Assembly: GCF_018919215.1 (NCBI RefSeq)
Contig: NZ_JAHLQK010000001.1
Span: forward strand, 1-64,000
Length of the DNA: 64,000 nucleotides
Reading direction: 5' to 3'
DNA from: Alkaliphilus flagellatus
GTDB lineage: Bacteria; Bacillota; Clostridia; Peptostreptococcales; Natronincolaceae
Part shown: piece by piece, positions 45,636 through 54,971 of the stretch
Position numbering within the stretch: position 1 is the first letter of the stretch
How the letters are laid out: every line of letters starts with the position of its first letter
Made by a program: the position numbers and the translations under genes
Notes under the pieces: generated by a model
Told to the model about the DNA's origin: nothing
Database searches by the model: none
The model's input: the letters and a program-made list of their open reading frames with translations, nothing else

Positions 45636-46566
45636 AACATCTGATTTGAAAAAGATATATGATGAGATAGAAGTTCCTAATGAATTAGATAAAGTAATTG
45701 ATGAGGCATTTAGAAAGGGGAGAAATGAAATAATGTATGGACAAAATATAAAAAATAAAAAGCGAAACAATGGATTGAAAAAGGCAATGGTAGGAATTAC
45801 AGCTGGTTTTATAATCTTCACTACAGGTGTTAATACGGTTCCTAGTTTTGCAGATAGTATGGGGAATATACCAATACTAGGTAACTTAGTTCAAATTCTA
45901 CAAATTAATAAGGGGATAGGCCAAGGTGGCCAAATTACTGATGGTGCTGATGTTAAATTTATTACATTAAAAGAAATAAAAAATGGAGAACAGATAATTA
46001 TTGATTTTTCAACTGGGGAGGAAAAGATAGAAAATGCTCCACACTTTGAAGTTTCCTATAATGAAAATCCTTATACAATGACCTTTACCATTAGCGGGGC
46101 TAGAAGTTTAACGGCAGAAAAAGATTTTAAAGAAATAATTAACAGTAAATATGTTGAGGATGTATATAAATTAATTACATTAGACGATTCAGCCGTTAGG
46201 TTTAATATAGTATTTAATCAACCAGTAGACTTCACAGTAGAAGAATATGAAGAGCCTGGTCAAGTAGTAATCAATTTATCAGAAGATGGCACAAAGGGTA
46301 ATGTATCTCCAATATATTCAGTACGAACAAACTCCTATTCATTTGGTGAAGAATTTGGACAGTTAGAAGAAATGTTTTATGGACTTAAGGATGTAAGAGT
46401 ATTAAAGGATAAAGAAGGAAGCTTTTTAATTGAAATAGGACAATTTAGCTCTAAAGAAGAAGCAGAGGTAGAATTAAAAGAAGTAATAGACAAGGTGGGA
46501 GATGGCATAAAATTACATGTAGAAGAAAGGGAAGCTGTAGCTATACCAAGGGCTATTACTGAATAA
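45619..46566 (+). CDS. Membrane-anchored anti-sigma factor, DUF4179-like, with SPOR-like C-terminus
   Basis: A 315-residue protein. The short cytoplasmic N-terminus (VPNELDKVIDEAFRKG) should bind the sigma factor. One membrane helix lies near 55-72, and an extracellular beta-rich domain runs to about 255. The last 60 residues (KEGSFLIEIGQFSSKEEAEVEL...) resemble a SPOR-type peptidoglycan-binding repeat. Such a tail would tie stress sensing to the cell wall, which is an inference. The start overlaps the sigma gene by 17 bases. Confidence 0.75.
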   Translation: MQLKNKTSDLKKIYDEIEVPNELDKVIDEAFRKGRNEIMYGQNIKNKKRNNGLKKAMVGITAGFIIFTTGVNTVPSFADSMGNIPILGNLVQILQINKGIGQGGQITDGADVKFITLKEIKNGEQIIIDFSTGEEKIENAPHFEVSYNENPYTMTFTISGARSLTAEKDFKEIINSKYVEDVYKLITLDDSAVRFNIVFNQPVDFTVEEYEEPGQVVINLSEDGTKGNVSPIYSVRTNSYSFGEEFGQLEEMFYGLKDVRVLKDKEGSFLIEIGQFSSKEEAEVELKEVIDKVGDGIKLHVEEREAVAIPRAITE

Positions 46567-46583
46567 TAGGTCATCATGAAATA

Positions 46584-46626
46584 AAACCTAAGTTCTCAAA
46601 ATTGAGGACTTAGGTTTGTATTTTTA
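46584..46626. terminator. Bidirectional terminator
   Basis: AAACCTAAGTTCTC pairs with GAGGACTTAGGTTT (one mismatch), with T-rich tails on both strands. Its left arm is shared with the terminator at 53891. Confidence 0.88.
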
Positions 46627-46651
46627 TAAGAATAGGTAGCATCAGAGAATT

Positions 46652-47449
46652 TTACCATTTCCGAGATGCACCTCCACCACCAGATGAACCGCCACCAAAA
46701 CCTCCACCGCCAAAACCACCAGGGGGTCTTCGGCCGCCACGGTGTTTATGGTTATTCCTTCCTAAGATACTTAAAAGCATAAATAAAGCCTGAAAAAATC
46801 CCATGCCCATTATCCGAGAAAATATAAATATGAAAAACAAAAAAATAAGTGGCAATATTAATATTGGAATAGGGTTGTTAGTACCTTCTAGATCAAAATA
46901 GGGAATATCATTTTTTATAAAAACATCCGACATATCTATATTATATTCTTTTGCTATCTCTTCTAATATTAATCCATGGGCTACAGTAATTCCAACATTA
47001 TAGTTACCATCTTTAAAATAGGGTATCATTTTATCTAAAATAGCACCGGCCTTGCCATCATTTATAGCGCCTTCTAAACCATAGCCTACTTCAATTCTAG
47101 TTTCACGTTCCTCGTATGCAACTAAAAGTAAAACACCATTATTTTCTACTCTACTACCTATATTCCATTTTCTAAAAAGGTTCAAGGCATAATCTTCTAC
47201 TGTATGGCCTTCTAAAGATGAAATAGTTACAACAACCAATTCTGCTGAAGTTCTATCTTTTAAAATACTACTTAATTTAAGTAAATTATTTTCAACTTCT
47301 TTTGAAAGAATTTCAGCATAATCTTGAACAAATATATCTTTTGTAGGTACTTTAGGGATAGATATTCCGTAGGATGGAACAATTGATATAATAAAAATTA
47401 ATATAAACAGTGATATTAACTTACTTCGCTTTATACATATACTTTGCAT
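46652..47449 (-). CDS. TPM-domain protein with Gly-rich tail
   Basis: A 265-residue secreted membrane protein. A signal peptide (about 1-28) leads to a TPM/TLP18.3 domain (about 35-155; VQDYAEILSKEVENNL, ELVVVTISSLEGHTVEDYALNLFRKWNIG, LLVAYEERETRIEVGYGLEG). A membrane helix lies near 192-215. The tail is GGFGGGGFGGGSSGGGGASRKW. Such proteins usually follow LemA, as here, with an unknown envelope function. The start is on the minus strand after GAGGGGG. Confidence 0.9.
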   Translation of the reverse strand: MQSICIKRSKLISLFILIFIISIVPSYGISIPKVPTKDIFVQDYAEILSKEVENNLLKLSSILKDRTSAELVVVTISSLEGHTVEDYALNLFRKWNIGSRVENNGVLLLVAYEERETRIEVGYGLEGAINDGKAGAILDKMIPYFKDGNYNVGITVAHGLILEEIAKEYNIDMSDVFIKNDIPYFDLEGTNNPIPILILPLIFLFFIFIFSRIMGMGFFQALFMLLSILGRNNHKHRGGRRPPGGFGGGGFGGGSSGGGGASRKW

Positions 47450-47499
47450 AAAAATCCCCCTCTAAAAATTATTAATTAGATGGTTTTAGCTTTAGTTAA

Positions 47500-48066
47500 T
47501 TAATTAAATTTCACCTTAGGAGCTTCCTTTGCATTTTGATCCATTTCAAAGTAAGGGTGACGTTCAAAATCAAAAGCTTTAGCTATAATACTTGTGGGAA
47601 ATCTTCTGATTTTTTTGTTATATGTTTCTACAGTCCTGTTATAATCCTGCCTAGATACTGCTAGACGATTTTCTGTACCAGCCAACTCGTCTTGGAGTCG
47701 TATAAATTGTTCATTAGCCTTAAGATCTGGATAATTTTCTACGACGAGAAGTAATCTGCTAAGGGCACCAGAAAGCTCATTATTAGCACCAATCAAATCT
47801 TCTCTACTTCCTCCGTCTTGGATTCTGGCCCTAGCGGCTGCTATTTGTGTAAAGATTTCCTCTTCGTGTTTTGCATAACCTTTAGTAACCTCAACTAAGT
47901 TAGGAATTAAGTCATATCTACGCTGTAGTAAATTTTCTACCTGCTTCCAGCTAGAAGTTACCTGCTCATCCATAGTAACTAATTTGTTGTAGCTACTAAT
48001 AATAGAAAATAAGGATACGAGTATAATGATAAAAACAATTACAGAAGCCGTTAATGATTTTTTCAT
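47500..48066 (-). CDS. LemA family protein
   Basis: A 188-residue protein with one N-terminal membrane helix and a four-helix bundle. VENLLQRRYDLIPNLVEVTKGYAKHEEEIFTQIAAARARI and NYPDLKANEQFIRLQDELAGTENRLAVSRQDYN are hallmark segments. ATG at 48066 follows AGGGGG. It is the first gene of the LemA-TPM pair. Confidence 0.93.
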   Translation of the reverse strand: MKKSLTASVIVFIIILVSLFSIISSYNKLVTMDEQVTSSWKQVENLLQRRYDLIPNLVEVTKGYAKHEEEIFTQIAAARARIQDGGSREDLIGANNELSGALSRLLLVVENYPDLKANEQFIRLQDELAGTENRLAVSRQDYNRTVETYNKKIRRFPTSIIAKAFDFERHPYFEMDQNAKEAPKVKFN

Positions 48067-48321
48067 AGCAATCCCCCTAACAAAATTAATATTTAGCATA
48101 CAAGCTAGTATTTTAAAGCCTTCTATATAATATTTAGTTTATATAGAAATATACACATGATAATGCTATAAGCTGATAAAAAATATAAAATTCGAGGAGT
48201 ACATAAAGTTTGGATTTAATTGAAAAATATATTATTAAATATTAGAACTGTTAGCTGTGGAATAAATAAGCTAAAATAGAATTAGGCAAATATGTGTGTA
48301 TAATGAAAAGGATTGATAATA

Positions 48322-50685
48322 TTGGATAAGCGCAAGGAAGTAGTAATATCTATCCGTAGCTTAGTAGAATTTGTATTGATGTCGGGGGATTTAGATAGTA
48401 GATTTACTGGAAGTAGTAGGGCATTAGAGGGTACAAGGGCCCATCAGAAGATACAAAAATCCTACGGTGAGGAATATACCCCAGAGGTTACATTAAAGTA
48501 CAGTTTTGGGTATGAAAACTATAATATGACTGTGCAGGGAAGGGCAGATGGAATTTTAATTGAGAAAAATAATGTTGTAGTAGATGAGATAAAATCAACT
48601 ACCATACCCTTAGACCTGTTAGATGAAAATAGAAATCTAACCCATTGGGGACAGGCTAAATGTTACGGATATATTTATGCTAAGGAGAAAAACTTAAAAG
48701 TAATAGATATTCAATTAACCTATTATAATTTAGATACAGATGAGACAAAAAAATTTCGGAAATCCTTTAACTTTGAGGAACTAGAAGTCTTTTTCTACCA
48801 ATTAATTAAAGATTACTATAACTGGGTTGATACATTAGAAAATTGGAAATTTACAAGAGATATAAGTATTAAAGAGTTACAATTTCCATTTCTAGACTAC
48901 CGTAAAGGACAGAGAGAATTAGCTGTAGCAGTTTATAAAACGATTAAGGAAGAAAAAAGGCTTTTTGCTCAAGCCCCAACTGGAATAGGTAAAACCATAT
49001 CTACTTTATTTCCTACGGTTAAGGCAATTGGTGAAGGCATTACATCGAAAATATTTTATCTAACTGCTAAAACCATTACTAGACAGGTGGCAGAGGAAGC
49101 TTTTAGTAAAATGAGAGATGGGGGTTTAAGGTTTAAAACCGTTACACTAACTGCTAAGGATAAAATATGTTTTGAGAAGGGGAAGAAGTGTACTCCAGAG
49201 GAATGTAGCTTTGCTAAAGGTCATTTTGATAGGTTACGGGATGGACTGAAGGATTTATTTAATAACGAAGATGCCTTTACAAGGGAAGTAATTGAAAAAT
49301 ATGCCCTGAAACATAATATATGTCCCTTTGAATTTTCTTTAGATATTGCCCTATGGGCTGATGGGGTTATTTGCGATTATAACTATGCTTTTGATCCTAG
49401 AGTATACTTGAAACGATTTTTTATGGATGAAAAGGGAGATTATACTTTTTTAATTGATGAAGCTCATAATCTAGTGGATCGTTCAAGAACAATGTTTTCG
49501 GCTGAATTGAATAAAAAAGCATTTTTAGATCAAAAGCGCATTATGAAGGATAAGAATCCTAAAATATCTAAAGCCCTACATCATTTAAATACATTTATGA
49601 TTAGTATGAATAAACAGTGTGGAGAAGCTTCCTTCTATATGCAAAAGGAGGAACCGAAAGAAATTTATCCACTGTTAGGCAATTTTATTAGAGAAGCAGA
49701 GGAATGGCTTAAAGAAGGAAATAAGGAAGAAGGTTATGAGGATTTACTAGAGTTATATTTTAATGCTCTTACATTTTTGAAGATTGCAGAGTTTTATGAC
49801 GAAAGATACATTACATATGTGGAAAAAAGGAATAGAGATGTTATTTTAAAAATATTTTGTTTAGATCCTTCTTACCTATTAGGTGAGGCTATTAAAAGAG
49901 GAAAGTCAGCAATTTTCTTTTCTGCTACATTAACTCCGTTACAATATTTTAAAGAAATTTTTGGTGGCAATGAAGAAGATTATTGTGTTAGATTAGGTTC
50001 GCCCTTTGATTCTAACAATCTATGTCTTATTGTAGCAGATTATATATCCACTAAATATCGAGATCGGGATAATAGTTATATGCCTATAGTGGATACTATT
50101 GCCAATGTAGTGAAAGGTAGAAAAGGAAATTATTTTGTTTTTTTTCCATCTTACCAATATTTAAGAAGGGTTTTTGATCTATTTATAGAAAAATATCCTC
50201 ATATTTCTGTAATTGCGCAGGAGTCTACTATGACAGAGGAAGAAAGAGAAGAATTTTTAAGTAGATTTGAAATAGAATTAGATAATACCTTAGTTGCCTT
50301 TGGGGTTTTAGGTGGAATATTTTCAGAGGGAATAGACCTAGTAGGAGATAGATTGATTGGTGCAATAATTATAGGTGTTGGACTTCCTCAACTTTCTCTA
50401 GAGGTAAATCTCATAATGGATTATTTTAATGATAAAAACAATAAGGGATACGAATATGCCTATTTATTTCCAGGTATGAATAAGGTATTGCAGGGAGCAG
50501 GTAGAGTAATACGTACAGAAAAAGATAAAGGTATAGTTTGCCTTATTGATGATAGATTTACGTCTCATAGTTATCAGAGGTTATTTCCACCAGAATGGAA
50601 ACATTTTAAAAGGGCAAATAATGGCAAGAAATTATCATATCATATAGATGAATTTTGGGGTAAAAAAGATAGATTGGAGGAATAA
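48322..50685 (+). CDS. PD-(D/E)XK nuclease fused to XPD/DinG-type DNA helicase
   Basis: A 787-residue protein. The first 180 residues show a RecB-like nuclease pattern (GTRAHQKIQ, then GRADGIL and VDEIKST with the D-x-E-x-K type residues, and the QAKCYGYIYA motif). The helicase has Walker A QAPTGIGKT, an iron-sulphur set of four Cys (CFEKGKKC, EEC and NICPF), DEAH box FLIDEAHNLVDR, and the C-terminal FFSATLTP and QGAGRVIRTEKDKG motifs. It should unwind and cut DNA in repair. TTG 48322 is the likely start, nine bases after AAAAGG. Confidence 0.9.
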   Translation: MDKRKEVVISIRSLVEFVLMSGDLDSRFTGSSRALEGTRAHQKIQKSYGEEYTPEVTLKYSFGYENYNMTVQGRADGILIEKNNVVVDEIKSTTIPLDLLDENRNLTHWGQAKCYGYIYAKEKNLKVIDIQLTYYNLDTDETKKFRKSFNFEELEVFFYQLIKDYYNWVDTLENWKFTRDISIKELQFPFLDYRKGQRELAVAVYKTIKEEKRLFAQAPTGIGKTISTLFPTVKAIGEGITSKIFYLTAKTITRQVAEEAFSKMRDGGLRFKTVTLTAKDKICFEKGKKCTPEECSFAKGHFDRLRDGLKDLFNNEDAFTREVIEKYALKHNICPFEFSLDIALWADGVICDYNYAFDPRVYLKRFFMDEKGDYTFLIDEAHNLVDRSRTMFSAELNKKAFLDQKRIMKDKNPKISKALHHLNTFMISMNKQCGEASFYMQKEEPKEIYPLLGNFIREAEEWLKEGNKEEGYEDLLELYFNALTFLKIAEFYDERYITYVEKRNRDVILKIFCLDPSYLLGEAIKRGKSAIFFSATLTPLQYFKEIFGGNEEDYCVRLGSPFDSNNLCLIVADYISTKYRDRDNSYMPIVDTIANVVKGRKGNYFVFFPSYQYLRRVFDLFIEKYPHISVIAQESTMTEEEREEFLSRFEIELDNTLVAFGVLGGIFSEGIDLVGDRLIGAIIIGVGLPQLSLEVNLIMDYFNDKNNKGYEYAYLFPGMNKVLQGAGRVIRTEKDKGIVCLIDDRFTSHSYQRLFPPEWKHFKRANNGKKLSYHIDEFWGKKDRLEE

Positions 50686-50688
50686 AAA

Positions 50689-51057
50689 ATGTATAAAATG
50701 GATCATGTTGGTGTTAGGATTAAGGATAGTAAAATATCAACTGAATTTTACTGTAATATTCTTGGTTGCGAAGTAGTAGGCACACTTAAAAATGAAGAAA
50801 GAGAGCTAATATTTTTACGAGCTGGCGATGGTGTTATTGAGTTGATTAATAAATTTAACCATTACGAAGAAAGAAGTGCTGGTGTAGTAGATCATATTGC
50901 TTTTACTGTAGATAACTTAGACGAGGCAATTAAAAAACTCAAAGAATCTGGTGTAAATATTTTAGGAGATAAACCTATTCAAGTAACAGAAAGTATGAGA
51001 GTTATATTTTTTGAAGGTCCCGATAGAGAAAGACTAGAGTTTGTGGAGAAGAGATAG
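50689..51057 (+). CDS. VOC (glyoxalase/bleomycin-resistance fold) family protein
   Basis: A 122-residue single-unit VOC protein. DHVGVRIKDSKISTEFYCNILG at the start, VDHIAFTVDNLDEAIKKLKESG in the middle and RVIFFEGPDRERLEFVEK at the end give metal-ligand positions His, Glu, His and Glu. It may be a lactoylglutathione lyase-like or epimerase-type enzyme, or an antibiotic-binding protein. It starts three bases after the helicase and precedes a MerR-type gene by 35 bases. Confidence 0.88.
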   Translation: MYKMDHVGVRIKDSKISTEFYCNILGCEVVGTLKNEERELIFLRAGDGVIELINKFNHYEERSAGVVDHIAFTVDNLDEAIKKLKESGVNILGDKPIQVTESMRVIFFEGPDRERLEFVEKR

Positions 51058-51091
51058 TACAGTTTCAAATACTATTTAGGGGGAGACTGGA

Positions 51092-52342
51092 ATGAGAATA
51101 GGTGAATTTGCCAAAAAATATAACCTTACTATTGATACTATTAGGCACTACATGGATATAGAACTTCTTCTTCCGGAAAAAAGTGGAGGACATTATTTCT
51201 TTGGAGAGAAAGAAGAAAAGGATTTAAAAGAAATTCTACAACTAAAAGAATTGAAATTTACATTATCTGAAATTCAGAGAATCATTGGATATTCAAGACT
51301 ATCTCAATTAAGATATAAGGAAGATAAAATTTATATTAGAGGTATTTTACTAGATAAAAAAAATATTTTAGATGAAGAGAAACGCGGAATTCAAAAGGCA
51401 TTAGAGATATTAAAAAACAGAATTAATGAAATCGATAATATTGATGAAATCGTAGAGAGTAGTGGAATTAAAACAGGAATTCATATATCATTTATCCAAT
51501 ACCTTAGCTGTCCTATATGTGATATGCCACTAGAATTAGAGGATGGAAAAGTTACAAGTAATATGATAATGGAAGGATATTTTAGGTGCAAATGTGGTTA
51601 TAGCGGTAATGTAGAAGATGGAATTTATGTATCTTTAGATGATGAAGATAGAAAAAAGATTCACAAAGAGAATTTAGATAGTACAGTAAAACCAGCTGCT
51701 ACATTAGGGGAATATGTGGAGGGAACAGATGCTTCTCTGATAAATCACATATATAAGTCTATAGATTCAATTATTAATTTTATGGATATAGATGCTTTGG
51801 ACAATAAAATAATACTGGAGCTTGGAACTGGGTCAGGTTTTTTTATGAGACAATTTTTGTCCTATATAAAACCAAATAATATTTATATAGTAACAGATCA
51901 TGATATTGATAGAATTAGGTTTATAAAGGCGTATTTAGAGGAGCATTTTTTAGATTGTAAATTTGTTTTTATTTGTTCTGATCTTAGTAAATTACCTATT
52001 AAGAATGAAAGTGCCGACTACATTGTAAACTATTTGACTTCTTTAAACTATAGCTTAAAAAATGACCAATTTTTAGATAATATATTAATTCCTAAAATAA
52101 GAAAGGGAGGCAAATTAATAGGATGCTCTTATTATGTAAAATCTGGCTCTAAGATATTAAGATCTGTACCACCTACTTCTAGAAAGTTTTTTGAAGAAAG
52201 AGCATATAAAACCGAGATAAAAAACTTAGCATTGAATAACATTGAAGTAAAGGAAATAGGAGACATTATTGTAGAATCTAAGTACGAAGTTATGATGGAA
52301 GGACACGAATTTTACACCCTTGTCTACTGTGGAGAAAAGTAG
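51092..52342 (+). CDS. MerR regulator fused to zinc-ribbon methyltransferase
   Basis: A 416-residue fusion. Residues 1-70 are a MerR helix-turn-helix (MRIGEFAKKYNLTIDTIRHYMDIELLLPEK), followed by a coiled dimer helix (about 80-118). CPIC (140-143) and CKC (166-168) form a zinc ribbon. LELGTGSGF (242-250) opens a SAM-binding Rossmann domain to the end. The ribbon-plus-methyltransferase arrangement recalls the RlmA-type 23S rRNA methyltransferases linked to macrolide response, but the catalytic part may serve as a ligand sensor. The MFS gene downstream is a likely target. Confidence 0.85.
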   Translation: MRIGEFAKKYNLTIDTIRHYMDIELLLPEKSGGHYFFGEKEEKDLKEILQLKELKFTLSEIQRIIGYSRLSQLRYKEDKIYIRGILLDKKNILDEEKRGIQKALEILKNRINEIDNIDEIVESSGIKTGIHISFIQYLSCPICDMPLELEDGKVTSNMIMEGYFRCKCGYSGNVEDGIYVSLDDEDRKKIHKENLDSTVKPAATLGEYVEGTDASLINHIYKSIDSIINFMDIDALDNKIILELGTGSGFFMRQFLSYIKPNNIYIVTDHDIDRIRFIKAYLEEHFLDCKFVFICSDLSKLPIKNESADYIVNYLTSLNYSLKNDQFLDNILIPKIRKGGKLIGCSYYVKSGSKILRSVPPTSRKFFEERAYKTEIKNLALNNIEVKEIGDIIVESKYEVMMEGHEFYTLVYCGEK

Positions 52343-52369
52343 AACATTTTAAAATAATATACTCTTATG

Positions 52370-52402
52370 GAAATATGGTGTTAACACTATATTTCTATTT
52401 TT
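52370..52402 (+). terminator. Terminator of the MerR-methyltransferase gene
   Basis: GAAATATgGTGT and its partner ACACtATATTTC pair around TTAA-like symmetry, and TATTTTTTA follows. Confidence 0.83.
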
Positions 52403-52557
52403 TATGGTGAAAAAAATAGAGTAATTAGTATTGTGCTTGTGTATGCACCTCAAATTAAAATATAAGTAAGAAAGAAATTGTAGTATTAAGAATAAATCTA
52501 TGGAATATTTTAAGATACAATTTAAAAAATTATAAATTTTAATTTGGAGGTAATATT

Positions 52558-53835
52558 ATGGAAGCTAGGCAAGATATAGGACTAGAAAAGTCAACTACTT
52601 CAGATAAAGCTAATTTAATTTTATTTGTTGCAGGAAAGTTTGTTTCACTTTTTGGAACCTTTATATATAGTTTTGCTATTGGCCTATACGTATTAGAAAA
52701 GACAAGCTCAGGATTGTCCTTCGCTAGTAGTATTATTTTTAGTATGCTACCTAGAGTTATCTTAGGCCCTATTGCAGGGGTAGTGGCAGATAGATTAGAT
52801 CGTAAAAAGATTGCGGTCGGGATGGATTTTATATGTGGTATATTGATGTTATCATTTTTTATATTGAGTAAATTTGATGGAATAAAAATTCACTATGTTT
52901 ATCTATTTTCCTTCTTATTGTCAACAGCTAATGTATTTTTTGATGTGGCTATGGAAGCTAGTAAGCCAAACTTAGTTGATAATAAAAACTTAACTAGACT
53001 TAACTCCTTATCTCAAAGTATAACATCTATAGCGTCTATTAGTGGACCATTTTTAGGTGGTATAGTATACGGGTTTTTTAATATACAGGGTTTTCTATTT
53101 TTTAATGGTATTTGTTTTATTTTATCTGCAATATCTGAGGCCTTTATAGATTTTGAATATAATAGACCAAAGGAGCAAAATAAGGAGAGAGAGACCAGAC
53201 CTATGTTACAAGAGTTAAAGGAAGGGGTTCAATTTTTTAGAAATAACAAAGTGTTATTTAGCATTATGTCTTTTTCTTTGCTTATTAACTTTGCAATGCA
53301 GCTTTCGATTACAGTACCACTACCCTATATACTAACAAATACTTTAGAGCTATCTTCTAGTCAGTATGGTACTGTTAAGGGGTTTTGGCCTGCGGGAATG
53401 TTAGTAGGTTCAATACTATTATCTTTTTTACCCCAACGGGATAAGATATTTAAACAAACAGCTGTACTGTTTACTATATTTATATGTATACTAATGGCTG
53501 TAGCACTGCCTGTAATACCAATATTTAGTGGATATTCTAAGGGTGTATACTTTGTTTATTATATAATAGTTATGGGACTAGGGGGTATGGTTGTAGCATT
53601 TATTGATATTCCTATTATGGTGGTTTTTCAAAGACTTATACCAGATGAAGTTAGGGGTAGAGTACTCAGCTTAATAGGTACTATGGCTGTAGGTATAGCT
53701 CCTATAGGGCTATTACTAGCAGGTATTTTAATAGATCATATTCCTACATGGATTTTACCCATATGTGCAGGAGTATTATTAATAGTAAAATTGATTTCTT
53801 TTATAAAGGATGAGGAATTAAAAAAATTACTGTAG
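52558..53835 (+). CDS. MFS transporter (macrolide-efflux-like)
   Basis: A 425-residue protein with twelve predicted helices. GPIAGVVADRLDRKK (near 72) is the loop 2-3 motif of MFS and LVDNKNLTRLNSLSQSITSIASISGPFLGGIVYG matches the MefA-like drug-exporter subgroup. FQRLIPDEVRGRVLS is the corresponding C-half loop. GGAGG precedes the ATG. It lies between the MerR fusion and the macrolide-type resistance cluster. Substrate is not proven. Confidence 0.88.
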   Translation: MEARQDIGLEKSTTSDKANLILFVAGKFVSLFGTFIYSFAIGLYVLEKTSSGLSFASSIIFSMLPRVILGPIAGVVADRLDRKKIAVGMDFICGILMLSFFILSKFDGIKIHYVYLFSFLLSTANVFFDVAMEASKPNLVDNKNLTRLNSLSQSITSIASISGPFLGGIVYGFFNIQGFLFFNGICFILSAISEAFIDFEYNRPKEQNKERETRPMLQELKEGVQFFRNNKVLFSIMSFSLLINFAMQLSITVPLPYILTNTLELSSSQYGTVKGFWPAGMLVGSILLSFLPQRDKIFKQTAVLFTIFICILMAVALPVIPIFSGYSKGVYFVYYIIVMGLGGMVVAFIDIPIMVVFQRLIPDEVRGRVLSLIGTMAVGIAPIGLLLAGILIDHIPTWILPICAGVLLIVKLISFIKDEELKKLL

Positions 53836-53890
53836 TTAGCCGATGAGAGAGTTAATTATTTTAGAAAATCTAAAAAAGTATGGAATAAAC

Positions 53891-53928
53891 AAACCTAAGT
53901 TCTAAAATTTTTAAGAACTTAGGTTTTT
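53891..53928 (+). terminator. Terminator of the MFS gene
   Basis: AAACCTAAGTTCT pairs perfectly with AGAACTTAGGTTT, followed by TT. The same stem occurs after the anti-sigma gene at 46584. Confidence 0.9.
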
Positions 53929-54047
53929 ACCATTTAGTATATACCTTGAACTTTGATAATAGTCTAAGTATGTAGGATATAGATAATTGGAACAAATTTA
54001 ATAATACTTCGTCTAATTATGTAAATTTAAAGTGAGGTGTGAATATT

Positions 54048-54605
54048 ATGAAAAAGATAATTAGCATGAAAAAATTATCAATACTATTTATTTTATCTAT
54101 CATAGTACTTATGGTAGCTTGTACTGGAAACCAAGATGCTGATATAGCTGAACAAGAGAAGCCTAAAGGGGATAATCATTCTGTAAGTACTGAAAATCAA
54201 GATATTCATACAGTTGAGGCATATGTGACAGTTATTGAAAAATTATATAAAGAAGATATTGGTCTTAATAGCAATATAAAATATATTGCTGTTGATACAT
54301 CACTAATAGTAAATTTAACAGATGAAGGAAAAGCAGAATTACTAAAGAAACTTGAAAGTTATGGTTTTACTGTTTTGAATATGACCTTTGAGGAACTTAA
54401 AAAACAAGGATACATTAAAGATCTATATTTTGAAGAAGGGATATTATTTAAAATTAAAGATAAACCTATAAAAAATAATTCTATAACTATGAATATATCT
54501 AAGTGGCGTTCAGGTCTTGGTGCAATTGGCTATGACGGTTTAGTTATAGAGTATAGAAATGATAAATGGGAAATAACGAAATTAGGGGATGCATGGATAA
54601 GCTAA
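54048..54605 (+). CDS. Lipoprotein of unknown family
   Basis: A 185-residue protein with signal helix and lipobox VACTGN (Cys near 26). A short acidic linker is followed by a soluble domain of about 130 residues (helix VEAYVTVIEKLYKED; strand IKYIAVDTS; KAELLKKLESYGFTV; last strand WEITKLGDAWIS). Its end overlaps a decayed SEDS-gene fragment. GAGGTG precedes ATG 54048. I do not recognise the family. Confidence 0.75.
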   Translation: MKKIISMKKLSILFILSIIVLMVACTGNQDADIAEQEKPKGDNHSVSTENQDIHTVEAYVTVIEKLYKEDIGLNSNIKYIAVDTSLIVNLTDEGKAELLKKLESYGFTVLNMTFEELKKQGYIKDLYFEEGILFKIKDKPIKNNSITMNISKWRSGLGAIGYDGLVIEYRNDKWEITKLGDAWIS

Positions 54606-54814
54606 GGTATAAATATATTTCTGATTTTTTAAATAAGGTATGTGGCGAAATAAAATATAAAGACGCACATGTAATTATAAGTATAATAGTTATAGAATTA
54701 GCTGTTACTCGTATGTTTTTGACAAGACCAAAAATTAATCATCTGTACTGTAGATATTTAGTAAGTTCAATAGTACCAGTATTTTCACTACAAGCACTGG
54801 CAAGATTAAGTTAG
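54606..54814 (+). pseudogene. SEDS (FtsW/RodA-like) gene remnant, internally deleted
   Basis: The fragment reads KYISDFLNKVCGEIKYKDAH and then jumps to IIVIELAVTRMFL and VFSLQALARL. These match the first 24 and a late segment of the intact protein encoded at 58918-60285. About 1 kb is missing between them, and the rest of the C-terminus is lost. It is in the same orientation as the intact gene. The downstream 54815-54844 sequence TTAGATGATATAATAATTT recurs before the coiled-coil gene at 62342. Confidence 0.85.
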
Positions 54815-54844
54815 ATGATATAATAATTTTTAGACGGATTTATA

Positions 54845-54873
54845 TTGCAAAGGTTAAATATATATGGTAATAT
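54845..54873 (+). promoter_or_regulatory. Promoter of the hflX-mph leader
   Basis: TTGCAA (54845-54850) and TAATAT (54868-54873) are separated by exactly 17 bases. Transcription would start near 54880, just ahead of the leader ORF ribosome site. Confidence 0.65.
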
Positions 54874-54908
54874 GGCATTAACTTTAATGAATGGAGGGTT
54901 GCTTAAAA

Positions 54909-54953
54909 ATGTGTGGAATATTTAGATCTCGATTTTATACTTTATGTAACTAA
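54909..54953 (+). CDS. Macrolide-sensing-type leader peptide upstream of hflX
   Basis: A 14-codon ORF, MCGIFRSRFYTLCN, with a GGAGGG site ten bases upstream (54893-54898). Its length and the placement of R6-x-R8-F9 and T11-L12 match the ErmD leader peptide (MTHSMRLRFPTLNQ as I recall it), whose R-x-R motif causes ribosome stalling with macrolides. Two terminators lie between it and hflX. Stalling would be expected to change leader folding and permit read-through. Confidence 0.75.
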   Translation: MCGIFRSRFYTLCN

Positions 54954-54971
54954 TTTAATAGTGCTTAAAGG

